Shown here piece by piece: positions 1-13,555 of a stretch of DNA of 33,827 nt. The notes under the pieces were generated by a model. It saw nothing but the letters and a program-made list of their open reading frames with translations. It was not told where the DNA came from and ran no database searches. Both the position numbers and the translations under genes were made by a program. Each line of letters opens with the position of its first letter. Position 1 is the stretch's first letter. The DNA is taken from positions 1 to 33,827 of the forward strand of contig NZ_VJNA01000029.1 of NCBI RefSeq assembly GCF_007556585.1, given 5' to 3'. This stretch comes from Tepidimonas aquatica (GTDB lineage: Bacteria > Pseudomonadota > Gammaproteobacteria > Burkholderiales > Burkholderiaceae_C).

Positions 1-1
1 G

Positions 2-529
2 CTGCCGCGGCTGCTGGGGGCCAGCGGTAACTTCGAAATCATCATCTTTGGCCTGCTGATGATGGTGGTGCTGCAGCGCTACGCCGACGGGCTGTGGCCC
101 ACGCTGGCGGGCTGGGCACGGCGGCTGTTGGCGCACGGCTGGCCGGTGCGGCGGCTGTTGTGGCTGGGCTATGGCGCCATGGCGGTGGGGGCGCTGGGTA
201 CGTTCACCGCCCCGGCGCCGGTGGCCTATGCGGCGGTGCTGGCGTTTTCCGCGTTGGGGGGCTTGGTGCCGGGCACGTTGTTCCCGCTGGCGGTGCGGCT
301 GGCGCCCAGCGCGGCGACCGTATCCACCACCGTGGGCTGGGTGCAGCAGTTGTCGTCGCTGGGGCAGTTTGTCGGCCCACCGCTGGTGGCATGGTGGGCC
401 GCCCGCGTGGGCGGGTGGCAGTGGTCGTGGCTGTTCAACGCCGCGTGCTGCGCGCTGGGTGGCGGCTTGGCCGTGGCGCTGCACGCGCGCTGGCAACGCG
501 CGCAGCCGGCGCCACAGCGCGGGGGGTAG
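2..529 (+). CDS. Partial transporter ORF, apparent LivM/MFS chimera
   Basis: The reading frame is open from the left edge, so the true start lies outside the window. The first 35 or so visible residues (GNFEIIIFGLLMMVVLQR, then DGLWP) resemble the C-terminal end of LivM-type branched-chain amino acid ABC permeases. From about residue 45 onward the sequence changes to the last membrane segments of a major facilitator superfamily transporter: a VRRLLW cytoplasmic loop, GGLVPGTLFPLAVRLAP, the LGQFVGPPL motif, and a final hydrophobic segment ending in a basic tail. Both family readings come from recalled motif similarity, not a search. If both are right, this is an in-frame fusion by deletion, or an assembly join. 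It could instead be one MFS protein with an unusual TM7 region. The next gene follows after only 7 bases. Confidence 0.6.
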   Translation: MPRLLGASGNFEIIIFGLLMMVVLQRYADGLWPTLAGWARRLLAHGWPVRRLLWLGYGAMAVGALGTFTAPAPVAYAAVLAFSALGGLVPGTLFPLAVRLAPSAATVSTTVGWVQQLSSLGQFVGPPLVAWWAARVGGWQWSWLFNAACCALGGGLAVALHARWQRAQPAPQRGG

Positions 530-536
530 GGGCACG

Positions 537-1247
537 ATGGCTCGCTTACCCCGCCTGCGCGCCGCTGGCCACCTGCACCTGGTGGTGTGGCGGGGCCACA
601 ACGGCCAGCCGGTGGTGGCCGACGACACCGACGCCCACCGGCTGCTGGATGCGGTGGCCGAGCTGGCCGCGCGCGAGGGCGTGGCCTGGCACGGCTTTGC
701 GCTGTTGCCCAACGAGGTATGGCTGCTGCTGACCCCCGCCACCGACGGCGCGCTGGGGCGGCTGATGCAAGGGGTGGGGCGGCGCTACGTTCGGCTCTAC
801 AACGACCGCCACGGGCGCCGCGGCACGCTGTGGGAGGGGCGCTACCGTGCGGCGGTGCTGGCGCCGGCGTGGGCGCTGCCGGCGCTGGTGCTGCTGGACA
901 CGCTGCCGCTGCAGCGGGGGCTGTGTGCCCAGCCCGACCACTACCGATGGAGCAGCTACCGCCACTACGCGGGGGAGCAGGCCTGGCGCGGGCTGCAGCC
1001 ACCGGTGGCGTGGTGGACGCTGGGCGACACGCCCTTTGCGCGCGAGGCCGCCTACCGCCAGCGCGTGGCGCAGGGTTTGACGGCGACGCAACGCGACGCG
1101 CTGCGCCGTGCGGCGCTGCACGGCTGGCCGTTGGGCGACGATGCGTTTTTGGCGGCGTTGCAAACCGCCAGCGGACGGCGTGTGCAGCCAGCCCGCCCCG
1201 GGCGCCCGCGTAAAAGCCCAGCGCGCAACGACTCTGTCCCCAAATAA
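537..1247 (+). CDS. REP-associated transposase-like protein lacking catalytic residues
   Basis: The 236-residue protein has the layout of RAYT-type Y1 transposases (IS200/TnpA-REP superfamily). It shows an N-terminal LRAAGHLHLVVWRGHN block, a central LLPNEVWLLLTP block, GTLWEGRY near residues 96-103, and a terminal DHYRWSSYRHY block. In active members the central block reads PNHVHLL, and its two histidines are the HUH metal ligands; here residues 60-62 are E-V-W. The catalytic Tyr normally sits in a RYIELNPVRAG-like motif before the last block; the aligned stretch here is VLLDTLPLQRG, with Leu in place of Tyr. Both halves of the active site are therefore missing while the scaffold is kept. 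This points to a decayed or domesticated RAYT without strand-transfer activity. The ATG at 537 was chosen by homology; longer in-frame starts would overlap the upstream gene. Confidence 0.75.
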   Translation: MARLPRLRAAGHLHLVVWRGHNGQPVVADDTDAHRLLDAVAELAAREGVAWHGFALLPNEVWLLLTPATDGALGRLMQGVGRRYVRLYNDRHGRRGTLWEGRYRAAVLAPAWALPALVLLDTLPLQRGLCAQPDHYRWSSYRHYAGEQAWRGLQPPVAWWTLGDTPFAREAAYRQRVAQGLTATQRDALRRAALHGWPLGDDAFLAALQTASGRRVQPARPGRPRKSPARNDSVPK

Positions 1248-1300
1248 ATGGATCAATTCCGCCAAGTTCCATAATCGTACTCCGACCCCAAATATTTTGG

Positions 1301-1329
1301 TTGCCGACACGCAACGGCTCCGCTATGCT
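1301..1329 (+). promoter_or_regulatory. Candidate sigma70 promoter for gltBD
   Basis: TTGCCG (1301-1306) and TATGCT (1324-1329) are separated by exactly 17 bases and lie about 40 bases ahead of the gltB start. The surrounding 1248-1330 stretch is more AT-rich than the rest of the window, as expected of a promoter region. No operator was recognised. Confidence 0.6.
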
Positions 1330-1367
1330 TAGGGTATTCCCTCTTGTCACGAGCCAGGAGCATCAGC

Positions 1368-6125
<4,758 letters not shown>

Positions 6126-6158
6126 CGGTTGCACCGACCACGCAAAGGATTCGACACC

Positions 6159-7625
<1,467 letters not shown>

Positions 7626-7635
7626 CCTGTGCGGC

Positions 7636-7649
7636 GGCCCCGCGGGGCC
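7636..7649. repeat. Perfect 14-base palindrome after gltD
   Basis: GGCCCCGCGGGGCC is a perfect palindrome 11 bases after the gltD stop. It has no T-run, so it is not an intrinsic terminator by itself. It may stabilise the 3' end of the gltBD transcript ahead of the true terminator. Confidence 0.5.
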
Positions 7650-7679
7650 ACCGCGCCGACGCGGCTGCGGCTGATCCCT

Positions 7680-7685
7680 TATGAT
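7680..7685 (+). promoter_or_regulatory. Candidate -10 element for the mla operon
   Basis: TATGAT matches a sigma70 -10 box. The hexamer 17 bases upstream (CGACGC, 7657-7662) is a poor -35. A start near 7692 would fall inside the stem of the gltBD terminator, so mla transcripts would not carry the complete hairpin. There is too little room downstream for another promoter before mlaF. Confidence 0.35.
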
Positions 7686-7687
7686 CG

Positions 7688-7711
7688 GGCCGACCCTGCG
7701 TCGGCCTTTTT
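7688..7711 (+). terminator. Intrinsic terminator of gltBD
   Basis: A perfect 7-bp stem GGCCGAC / GTCGGCC with the 5-base loop CCTGC is followed directly by five T residues (7707-7711). It ends only 14 bases before the mlaF start codon. Confidence 0.85.
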
Positions 7712-7725
7712 GATCGTTGTTGCGT

Positions 7726-8535
7726 ATGAGCACCGAGCCCCTCGTCGAACTGCGTGACGTCACCTTCGGGTATGACGAGCGCATCGTGCTCGACCGCATC
7801 AGCTTGCACGTGCCGCGGGGCCAGGTGACGGTCATCATGGGCGCCTCGGGTGGCGGCAAGACGACCGTGCTGCGCCTCATCGGCGGCTTGGTGCGCGCCC
7901 AGCACGGCCAGGTGTGTTTCGACGGTCAGGATGTGGGCGCGCTGGACCGCAAGGGCCTGTACGCGGCGCGGCGGCGCATGGGCATGCTGTTTCAGTACGG
8001 CGCGCTGTTCACCGATTTGTCGGTGTTCGACAACGTGGCCTTCCCGCTGCGTGAGCACACCCGCTTGCCCGAGCCACTGATCCGCGACATCGTGCTGATG
8101 AAGCTGCACGCCGTGGGCCTGCGCGGCGCGCGCGACCTGATGCCCGCGGCGCTGTCGGGCGGCATGGCGCGCCGGGTGGCGCTGGCGCGCGCCATCGCGC
8201 TGGACCCCGAGTTGATCATGTATGACGAGCCGTTTGCGGGGCTGGATCCGATCTCGCTGGGCACCGCCGCGCGCCTGATCCGCCAGCTCAACGACACGCT
8301 GGGGCTCACCAGCATCATGGTGTCGCATGATCTGGACACCGCCTTTGCCGTGGCCGACCACATGGTGGTGTTGGCCAACGGGCGGGTGGCGGTGCAGGGC
8401 ACGCCCGACGAGGTGCGCCGCTGCCCGGACCCGTTGGTGCAGCAATTCATCACCGCCGCGCCCGAGGGGCCGGTGCATTTTCACTACGCCGCCCCGGCCG
8501 TGGCCGAGGACTACGGTCCGGAGGCAGCGCGATGA
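7726..8535 (+). CDS. mlaF: Phospholipid transport ABC ATPase MlaF
   Basis: This 269-residue ATPase powers the Mla pathway, which moves phospholipids between the outer-membrane lipoprotein MlaA and the inner membrane to keep outer-membrane asymmetry. Walker A is GASGGGKTT (residues 39-47). The signature motif is LSGGMARRVALARAI, Walker B is LIMYDEPFAGLDP, and the switch His lies in SHD. The ATG at 7726 is preferred over an in-frame TTG at 7717. No strong ribosome-binding site is visible, which fits a first gene with a short leader. mlaE begins inside the last codons (ATGA overlap), indicating translational coupling. Confidence 0.95.
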   Translation: MSTEPLVELRDVTFGYDERIVLDRISLHVPRGQVTVIMGASGGGKTTVLRLIGGLVRAQHGQVCFDGQDVGALDRKGLYAARRRMGMLFQYGALFTDLSVFDNVAFPLREHTRLPEPLIRDIVLMKLHAVGLRGARDLMPAALSGGMARRVALARAIALDPELIMYDEPFAGLDPISLGTAARLIRQLNDTLGLTSIMVSHDLDTAFAVADHMVVLANGRVAVQGTPDEVRRCPDPLVQQFITAAPEGPVHFHYAAPAVAEDYGPEAAR

Positions 8536-9317
8536 AGGGGGTGTCGATGCTGGCGGCGTTGGGTGCGGCGGTGCGCGGCAAGCTGGCGGATCTGGGCTGG
8601 GGGGCGCGGCTGCTGTTGCGGTTGCTGGCGGGATGCCCCCAGGCGTTGCGGCGCTTTGGCCTGGTGCGCGATCAAATCCACTTTCTGGGCAACCACTCGC
8701 TGTCGATCATCACTGTCTCCGGCTTGTTCGTCGGCTTCGTGCTCGGGTTGCAGGGCTACTACACGTTGCAGCGCTACGGCTCGGCCGAATCGCTCGGGCT
8801 GCTGGTGACGCTGAGCTTGGTGCGCGAGCTCGGCCCGGTGGTGACAGCGCTGCTGTTTGCCGGCCGCGCGGGTACGTCGCTGACGGCGGAGATCGGCCTC
8901 ATGAAAGCCGGCGAACAGCTCAGCGTGATGGAGATGATGGCGGTCGACCCCATCGACCGCGTGCTGGCGCCGCGCTTCGTGGCCGGGGTGGTGGCGCTGC
9001 CATTGCTGGCGGCGGTGTTCAGCAGCATGGGCATCGTTGGTGGCTGGATCGTCGGGGTGCCCATGATCGGTGTCGATGGCGGGGCGTTTTGGAGCCAGGT
9101 GCAAAGTGGCGTGGACGTGTGGTCTGACGTCGGCAACGGCATCATCAAGAGCGTGGTGTTCGGGATCGCGGTGACCTTCATCGCGCTGCTGCAGGGCTTC
9201 GAGTCGCACCCGACGCCCGAGGGGGTGTCGCGCGCCACCACCCGCACGGTGGTGATGGCGTCGCTGACGGTGCTGGGGTTGGACTTCATTCTGACCGCGC
9301 TGATGTTTACGGTATGA
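8532..9317 (+). CDS. mlaE: Phospholipid transport permease MlaE
   Basis: This 261-residue inner-membrane permease of the MlaE/YrbE family forms the dimeric core of the MlaFEDB complex. Family features include the FLGNHSLSIITVSGLFVGFVLG segment, the conserved SLVRELGPVVTALLFAGRAG motif, and EIGLMKAGEQLSVMEMMAVDP, which contacts the ATPase. About five or six hydrophobic segments are visible. The start overlaps the mlaF stop by 4 bases, and GGAGG at 8520-8524 provides a strong ribosome-binding site. Confidence 0.95.
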   Translation: MKGVSMLAALGAAVRGKLADLGWGARLLLRLLAGCPQALRRFGLVRDQIHFLGNHSLSIITVSGLFVGFVLGLQGYYTLQRYGSAESLGLLVTLSLVRELGPVVTALLFAGRAGTSLTAEIGLMKAGEQLSVMEMMAVDPIDRVLAPRFVAGVVALPLLAAVFSSMGIVGGWIVGVPMIGVDGGAFWSQVQSGVDVWSDVGNGIIKSVVFGIAVTFIALLQGFESHPTPEGVSRATTRTVVMASLTVLGLDFILTALMFTV

Positions 9318-9326
9318 GGTACGTGC

Positions 9327-9800
9327 ATGCAACGGTCCAAAGTCGATGTGTGGGTGGGGTTGTTCGTGCTGCTGGGGGCGCTGGCCGTGCTGTTTTTGGC
9401 GTTGCAGGCGGCCAACCTGCTGCAGCTGAGCTGGCAGTCCACCTACCGGGTCACGGCGCTGTTTGACAACGCCGGCTCGCTCAAGCCGCGCGCGGCCGTG
9501 CGCAGCGCCGGTGTGACCGTGGGGCGGGTGGAGTCGGTCACGTTCGACGATCGCACGTTTCAGGCTCGCGTGGTGTTGGCGCTGGAAAAGCGCTATGCTT
9601 TCCCCAAAGACAGTTCGTTCAAAATCCTCACCAGCGGCTTGTTGGGCGAGCAGTACGTCGGCATCGAGCCCGGCGGGGCGGACGCCAACCTGGCCGATGG
9701 CGACGTGGTCACGCGCACCCAGTCGGCCCTGGTGCTGGAAAACTTGATCGGCCAGTTCCTGTTCAACAAAGCGGCCGAGATGGGAGGGGAAGGGAAATGA
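9327..9800 (+). CDS. mlaD: MCE-domain phospholipid-binding protein MlaD
   Basis: This 157-residue protein has one N-terminal membrane anchor (about residues 8-30) and a single MCE domain (about 38-115; YRVTALFDNAGSLKPRAAV, then GVTVGRVESV). MlaD forms a hexameric ring on the periplasmic face of MlaE that lipids pass through. The LTSGLLGEQYVGIEPGG stretch is typical, and the tail carries the hydrophobic LVLENLIGQFLF helix that lines the pore in the family. It lies 9 bases after mlaE, and its stop overlaps the start of mlaA. Confidence 0.95.
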   Translation: MQRSKVDVWVGLFVLLGALAVLFLALQAANLLQLSWQSTYRVTALFDNAGSLKPRAAVRSAGVTVGRVESVTFDDRTFQARVVLALEKRYAFPKDSSFKILTSGLLGEQYVGIEPGGADANLADGDVVTRTQSALVLENLIGQFLFNKAAEMGGEGK

Positions 9801-10531
9801 CCATGCACACCCGACGCTGCCTGCCCGAGCGCCGCGCGACGGCGGGGCTGCTGCTGGGCGCGGCGTTGACGCTGGGGGGCTGCGCCACGGGGCCGCAAGC
9901 GCACCCGGCCGATCCGCTGGAGCCGTTCAACCGGGGCGTCTTTCAATTCAACGAGGCGGTGGACGCGGCGGTGCTCAAGCCCGTGGCCACGGGTTACACC
10001 CACGTGGTGCCCAGCCCCGTGCGCACCGGCGTGCGCAACTTCTTCGCCAACTGGCGCGACCTGTGGTCGGCCGTCAACGCTGTGCTGCAGGCGCGCCCGC
10101 AGCCAGCGGCGGAAAACACCATGCGCTTTGCCGTCAACACCGTGTTCGGGTTGGGCGGCCTGTTGGACATTGCCACCGAAATGGGCATCCCGCGCACGAC
10201 GCTGGACTTTGGTCACACGCTGGGGCGCTGGGGGGTGCCCGCCGGCCCATACCTGGTGTTGCCGCTGTTGGGGCCGTCCAGCGTGCGCGAAACGGTCGCG
10301 CTGCCGGTGGACCACCGCGGCGATGCGGTGGCGCAGGGCATCGACGACGTGGCCACGCGCAACTCCGCCCAAGGCTTGCGGGTGGTGGACACGCGCGCGG
10401 GGTTGCTGCGCGCCGGCGATTTGTTGGAACAGGCCGCGCTGGACAAGTACAGCTTCACGCGCGACGCCTACCTGGCGCGGCGCCAGCGCCAGGTGCAAGC
10501 CACGCGCGGCGAGGACGATGACACCGATTGA
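9797..10531 (+). CDS. mlaA: Outer-membrane lipoprotein MlaA (VacJ)
   Basis: MlaA is the outer-membrane component that removes mislocalised phospholipids from the outer leaflet. The 244-residue product starts with a lipoprotein signal whose lipobox is LGGC, with Cys29 as the acylation site. The family block DPLEPFNRGVFQFNEAVD follows, then RNFFANWRDLWSAVNAVLQ and FDHT-like TLDFGHTLGRWG. The ATG at 9797 overlaps the mlaD stop; ATG codon 3 is an equally possible start. Placement of mlaA between mlaD and mlaC is usual in betaproteobacteria, whereas in E. coli mlaA is unlinked. The C-terminus is acidic (EDDDTD). Confidence 0.94.
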   Translation: MTMHTRRCLPERRATAGLLLGAALTLGGCATGPQAHPADPLEPFNRGVFQFNEAVDAAVLKPVATGYTHVVPSPVRTGVRNFFANWRDLWSAVNAVLQARPQPAAENTMRFAVNTVFGLGGLLDIATEMGIPRTTLDFGHTLGRWGVPAGPYLVLPLLGPSSVRETVALPVDHRGDAVAQGIDDVATRNSAQGLRVVDTRAGLLRAGDLLEQAALDKYSFTRDAYLARRQRQVQATRGEDDDTD

Positions 10532-10613
10532 TTGGGGCGCTGCCGCGCTGTTGCGGATGTCAGCAGGTGTAACGACCGGGGAACGACGGCCGACCCCGGA
10601 GGTCAACCCAACC

Positions 10614-11279
10614 ATGGACAAGCTTATGATGACCACGATGGACCCCGCGGTGGCCACGCGCCGCCGTTGGCTGGCCGCCCTGGCCCTCGGCGCGGCCGCT
10701 TGGGCCTGGGCGCCGGCGGCCCGTGCGCAAACGCTGGAGGCGCCCGACGCCCTGATCCAGCGCGTGGCGACCGAGGTGTTCGACACCGTCAAGCGCGACC
10801 CGGCCCTGCGTGCGGGCGACGTCGCCCGCATCAGCGCGCTGGTCGACACCAAGCTGATGCCGCACGTGGACTTTGAGCGCATGACGGCCTCGGCCGTGGG
10901 GCGCTTTTGGCGCAGCGCCACGCCGGAGCAGCGCCAGCGCCTGATGGCCGAATTCAAGACGCTGTTGGTGCGCACCTACTCGGGGGCGCTGACCCAGATC
11001 AACGACCAGACCCTGGTCGTGCGGCCGCTGCGCGCCGCTGCCGACGCTACCGAGGTGGTGGTGCGCTCCGAAATCCGCGGCAAGGGCGAACCGGTCCAGC
11101 TCGACTACCGGCTGGTGCGCACGCCCCAAGGCTGGAAGGTGTACGACCTCAACGTGATGGGGGTGTGGCTGGTGGACACCTACCGCACGCAGTTCGCGCA
11201 AGAGATCAACGCCCGCGGCATCGACGGTCTGATTGCCACGTTGGCCGAGCGCAACCGCAGCAATGCCCAGCGTTCTTGA
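10614..11279 (+). CDS. mlaC: Periplasmic phospholipid shuttle MlaC
   Basis: MlaC carries phospholipid across the periplasm between MlaA and MlaD. The 221-residue product has an N-terminal export signal running to about ARA|Q at residues 36-39. It carries three arginines (RRRWLAAL) before the hydrophobic core, so Tat as well as Sec export is conceivable. The mature part shows Tol_Tol_Ttg2 family features: VDTKLMPHVDFERMT, YSGAL and GWKVYDLNVMGVWLVDTYR. GGAGGT at 10598-10603 supports the ATG at 10614; nearby in-frame ATGs at about 10626 and 10638 lack a comparable site. An 82-base gap separates it from mlaA. Confidence 0.94.
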   Translation: MDKLMMTTMDPAVATRRRWLAALALGAAAWAWAPAARAQTLEAPDALIQRVATEVFDTVKRDPALRAGDVARISALVDTKLMPHVDFERMTASAVGRFWRSATPEQRQRLMAEFKTLLVRTYSGALTQINDQTLVVRPLRAAADATEVVVRSEIRGKGEPVQLDYRLVRTPQGWKVYDLNVMGVWLVDTYRTQFAQEINARGIDGLIATLAERNRSNAQRS

Positions 11280-11556
11280 GGCCACCTTGCCGGCGCTGCC
11301 GGCGGTGCTGACGCACGAGCAGGCCCCGCGCTGGTTGGCCGACGCCGAGCGTGCGCTGGCGTCCCTGCCCGCGGGGGCCACCGCGGTGGTGTCGGCCGCC
11401 GCGTTGCAGGGGTTCGACTCGTCGGCGCTGGCGGTGTTGCTGGCGCTGCGCCGCGCTGCCTTGCGGCGTGGGTTGGGGTGGCGTGTCGAGGGTTTACCCC
11501 CGAAGCTGCGCACGCTGGCCGAGGTGTACGGGGTGGCCGAACTGCTGCCGGGGTAG
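11263..11556 (+). CDS. mlaB: STAS-domain protein MlaB
   Basis: This short 97-residue STAS-domain protein binds MlaF and stabilises or activates the inner-membrane complex. The conserved helix segment ALQGFDSSALAVLLALRRAA contains the Ser residues equivalent to the anti-sigma-antagonist phosphorylation/binding site. EGLPPKLRTLAEVYGVAELL completes the domain. The start at 11263 overlaps the end of mlaC by 17 bases; an ATG at 11233 in the same frame would increase the overlap without adding homologous sequence. Confidence 0.85.
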   Translation: MPSVLEATLPALPAVLTHEQAPRWLADAERALASLPAGATAVVSAAALQGFDSSALAVLLALRRAALRRGLGWRVEGLPPKLRTLAEVYGVAELLPG

Positions 11557-11569
11557 AATGCCCGGTTCG

Positions 11570-12490
11570 ATGTCCGCCGTTACCTTTGAGCAGGTCAGCA
11601 AGCAGTTCCGCACCTCGCGTGGGGTGCTGCAGGCGCTCGACCAGGTCTCCTTCACCATCGAGCCCGGGGAATTTTTTGGCCTGTTGGGTCCCAACGGTGC
11701 GGGCAAAACCACGCTGATCAGTATCCTGGCGGGGTTGAGCCGACCCAGCACCGGGCGGGTGACCGTCGCGGGGGTTGACGTGCACGCGCAGCCGCTGCAG
11801 GCGCGCCGCCGGCTAGGCGTCGTGCCGCAGGAACTGGTGTTCGACCCCTTTTTCACCGTGCGCGAGGCGCTGCGCTTTCAGTCCGGCTACTTCGGTTTGC
11901 CGCGCAACGACGATTGGATCGACGAGCTGCTGGCCGGGTTGGGCCTGCGCGACAAGGCCGACACCAACATGCGCCAGCTCTCCGGTGGCATGAAGCGGCG
12001 CGTGATGGTGGCGCAGGCGCTGGTGCACCGTCCGCCGGTCATCGTGTTGGATGAGCCGACCGCCGGGGTGGACGTCGAGCTACGCCAGAGCCTGTGGGCG
12101 TTCATCGCGCAGCTCAACCGGCAGGGCAGCACGGTGCTGCTGACCACGCACTACCTCGAAGAAGCCGAGGCGCTGTGCACGCGCATTGCCATGCTACGCG
12201 CGGGGCGCGTGGTGGCGCTGGAGCGCACGGCGGCGCTGCTGCAGCGTTTTTCGGCGCACGTGGTGCGCTTCAAAACCGACCAGGCGCTGCCGCCGGCGCT
12301 GGCCGCGCGGGCGCGGGTGACCGGGCGCATCGCCCAGATCAAAGTGCATGACGCGCTGGAGGTGGAGCAGGTGCTGGCCACACTGCGCCAGGCCGGCGTG
12401 GTGTTGGAGGACGTCGAGGTGCACAAGGCCGACCTGGAAGACGTCTTTTTGGAGCTGATGGCCCAGCGGCGGCAGGAGGCGGTGGCATGA
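11570..12490 (+). CDS. ABC-2 type exporter ATP-binding protein (YadG-like)
   Basis: This 306-residue ATPase pairs with the permease that overlaps its 3' end. Walker A is GPNGAGKTT (residues 40-48). The signature is QLSGGMKRRVMVAQAL, Walker B VIVLDEPTAGVDVE, and the switch His TTHYLEEAE. The C-terminal 80 or so residues form an accessory domain seen in drug, polysaccharide or lipid exporters of this class. An ATG at 11558 would add four residues; neither start has a convincing ribosome-binding site. The position between mlaB and the bolA-like gene is conserved in many betaproteobacteria. The substrate is unknown; an envelope role is inferred from context only. Confidence 0.9.
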   Translation: MSAVTFEQVSKQFRTSRGVLQALDQVSFTIEPGEFFGLLGPNGAGKTTLISILAGLSRPSTGRVTVAGVDVHAQPLQARRRLGVVPQELVFDPFFTVREALRFQSGYFGLPRNDDWIDELLAGLGLRDKADTNMRQLSGGMKRRVMVAQALVHRPPVIVLDEPTAGVDVELRQSLWAFIAQLNRQGSTVLLTTHYLEEAEALCTRIAMLRAGRVVALERTAALLQRFSAHVVRFKTDQALPPALAARARVTGRIAQIKVHDALEVEQVLATLRQAGVVLEDVEVHKADLEDVFLELMAQRRQEAVA

Positions 12491-13242
12491 GCGGCTGGCG
12501 CGCCCTGTTCGTCAAGGAGGTGCTGCGCTTTTGGAAGGTGGCCTTCCAGACGGTGGCCGCGCCGATCGTGACGGCGTTGCTGTACCTGCTGATTTTTGGC
12601 CATGTGCTCGAAGAGCACGTGCAGGTGTACGACGGTGTGTCCTACACAGCGTTTTTGCTGCCTGGACTGGCGATGATGAGCCTGCTGCAAAACGCGTTTG
12701 CCAACAGCTCGTCCAGCCTGATCCAGAGCAAAATCATGGGCAACCTGGTGTTCGTGCTGGTGGCGCCGCTGTCGCACTGGGCGTGGTTGGTTGCCTACGT
12801 CGGCTCGTCGGTGCTGCGCGGTCTGGTGGTGGGCGGCGGCGTGCTGCTGGTGACGGCCTGGTTCGCGCCGCTGCGCTGGGCGCACCCGGGCTGGATCCTG
12901 ACGTTTGCCGTGCTCGGCGCGGCGCTGATGGGGTCGCTCGGCGTCATCGCCGGGCTGTGGGCCGAAAAGTTCGACCAGATGGCGGCGTTCCAAAATTTCA
13001 TCATCATGCCGATGACGTTTTTGTCCGGCGTGTTTTACTCCATCCACTCGCTGCCGCCGGTGCGGCAGGCGGTCAGCCACCTCAACCCGTTTTTCTACAT
13101 GATCGACGGGGCACGCTACGGCTTTTTTGGCGTCAGCGACGTCTCGCCTTGGCTCAGCTTGGCGGTGGTGTCGGTGGCGTTGCTGGGGGTGGCGGGGCTG
13201 ACCGTGCACCTGTTGCGCATCGGCTACAAAATCCGCCACTGA
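12487..13242 (+). CDS. ABC-2 type exporter permease (YadH-like)
   Basis: This 251-residue integral membrane protein has six predicted hydrophobic segments and the ABC-2 permease signature: FLLPGLAMMSLLQNAFANSS early, then MPMTFLSGVFYSIHSLPP and LNPFFYMIDGARYGFFG late. It overlaps the ATPase gene by 4 bases (ATGA), with AGGAGG at 12474-12479, so the two are translationally coupled and form one transporter. E. coli YadGH is the closest recalled relative. The substrate cannot be read from the sequence. Confidence 0.92.
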   Translation: MSGWRALFVKEVLRFWKVAFQTVAAPIVTALLYLLIFGHVLEEHVQVYDGVSYTAFLLPGLAMMSLLQNAFANSSSSLIQSKIMGNLVFVLVAPLSHWAWLVAYVGSSVLRGLVVGGGVLLVTAWFAPLRWAHPGWILTFAVLGAALMGSLGVIAGLWAEKFDQMAAFQNFIIMPMTFLSGVFYSIHSLPPVRQAVSHLNPFFYMIDGARYGFFGVSDVSPWLSLAVVSVALLGVAGLTVHLLRIGYKIRH

Positions 13243-13300
13243 ACCAGCCGCGGGGCTTCGTCCCTTGGCCTGAACCGTTGGCATCGACCCTGGTTGCACC

Positions 13301-13555
13301 ATGACCGCTGAACAACTTCGCAGCCTCATCGCCGCCGGCTTGCCGTGCGAGCACCTGGACGTCTCGGGCGACGGCCGCCACTGGTACGCCACGGTGGTGT
13401 CGCCGGCCTTCGAGGGCAAGCGCCCCGTGCAGCGCCACCAAATGGTCTACGCGACGCTGGGGCAGCGGCTGCACACCGACGAGGTGCACGCGCTGTCGAT
13501 GAAGACGCTGACGCCGGCGGAATGGCGCGCGCAAGCGGAGAGCGCGCGTGGATAA
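13301..13555 (+). CDS. ibaG: BolA-family protein (IbaG-like)
   Basis: This 84-residue BolA/IbaG-type protein has the helix-turn-like core [23 protein letters not shown] and the conserved [19 protein letters not shown] end. BolA-family proteins bind monothiol glutaredoxins through a bridging Fe-S cluster; IbaG is tied to acid stress and Fe-S handling in E. coli. Its place directly ahead of murA is the E. coli arrangement as well, which supports ibaG over bolA. It overlaps murA by 8 bases. Confidence 0.88.
   Translation: MTAEQLRSLIAAGLPCEHLDVSGDGRHWYATVVSPAFEGKRPVQRHQMVYATLGQRLHTDEVHALSMKTLTPAEWRAQAESARG

Noticed and set aside
11570-13242. The ABC-2 exporter as a new system between mla and murA
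   Set aside because: The same gene pair occupies this place in many betaproteobacteria; the substrate is unknown but the arrangement is not novel.
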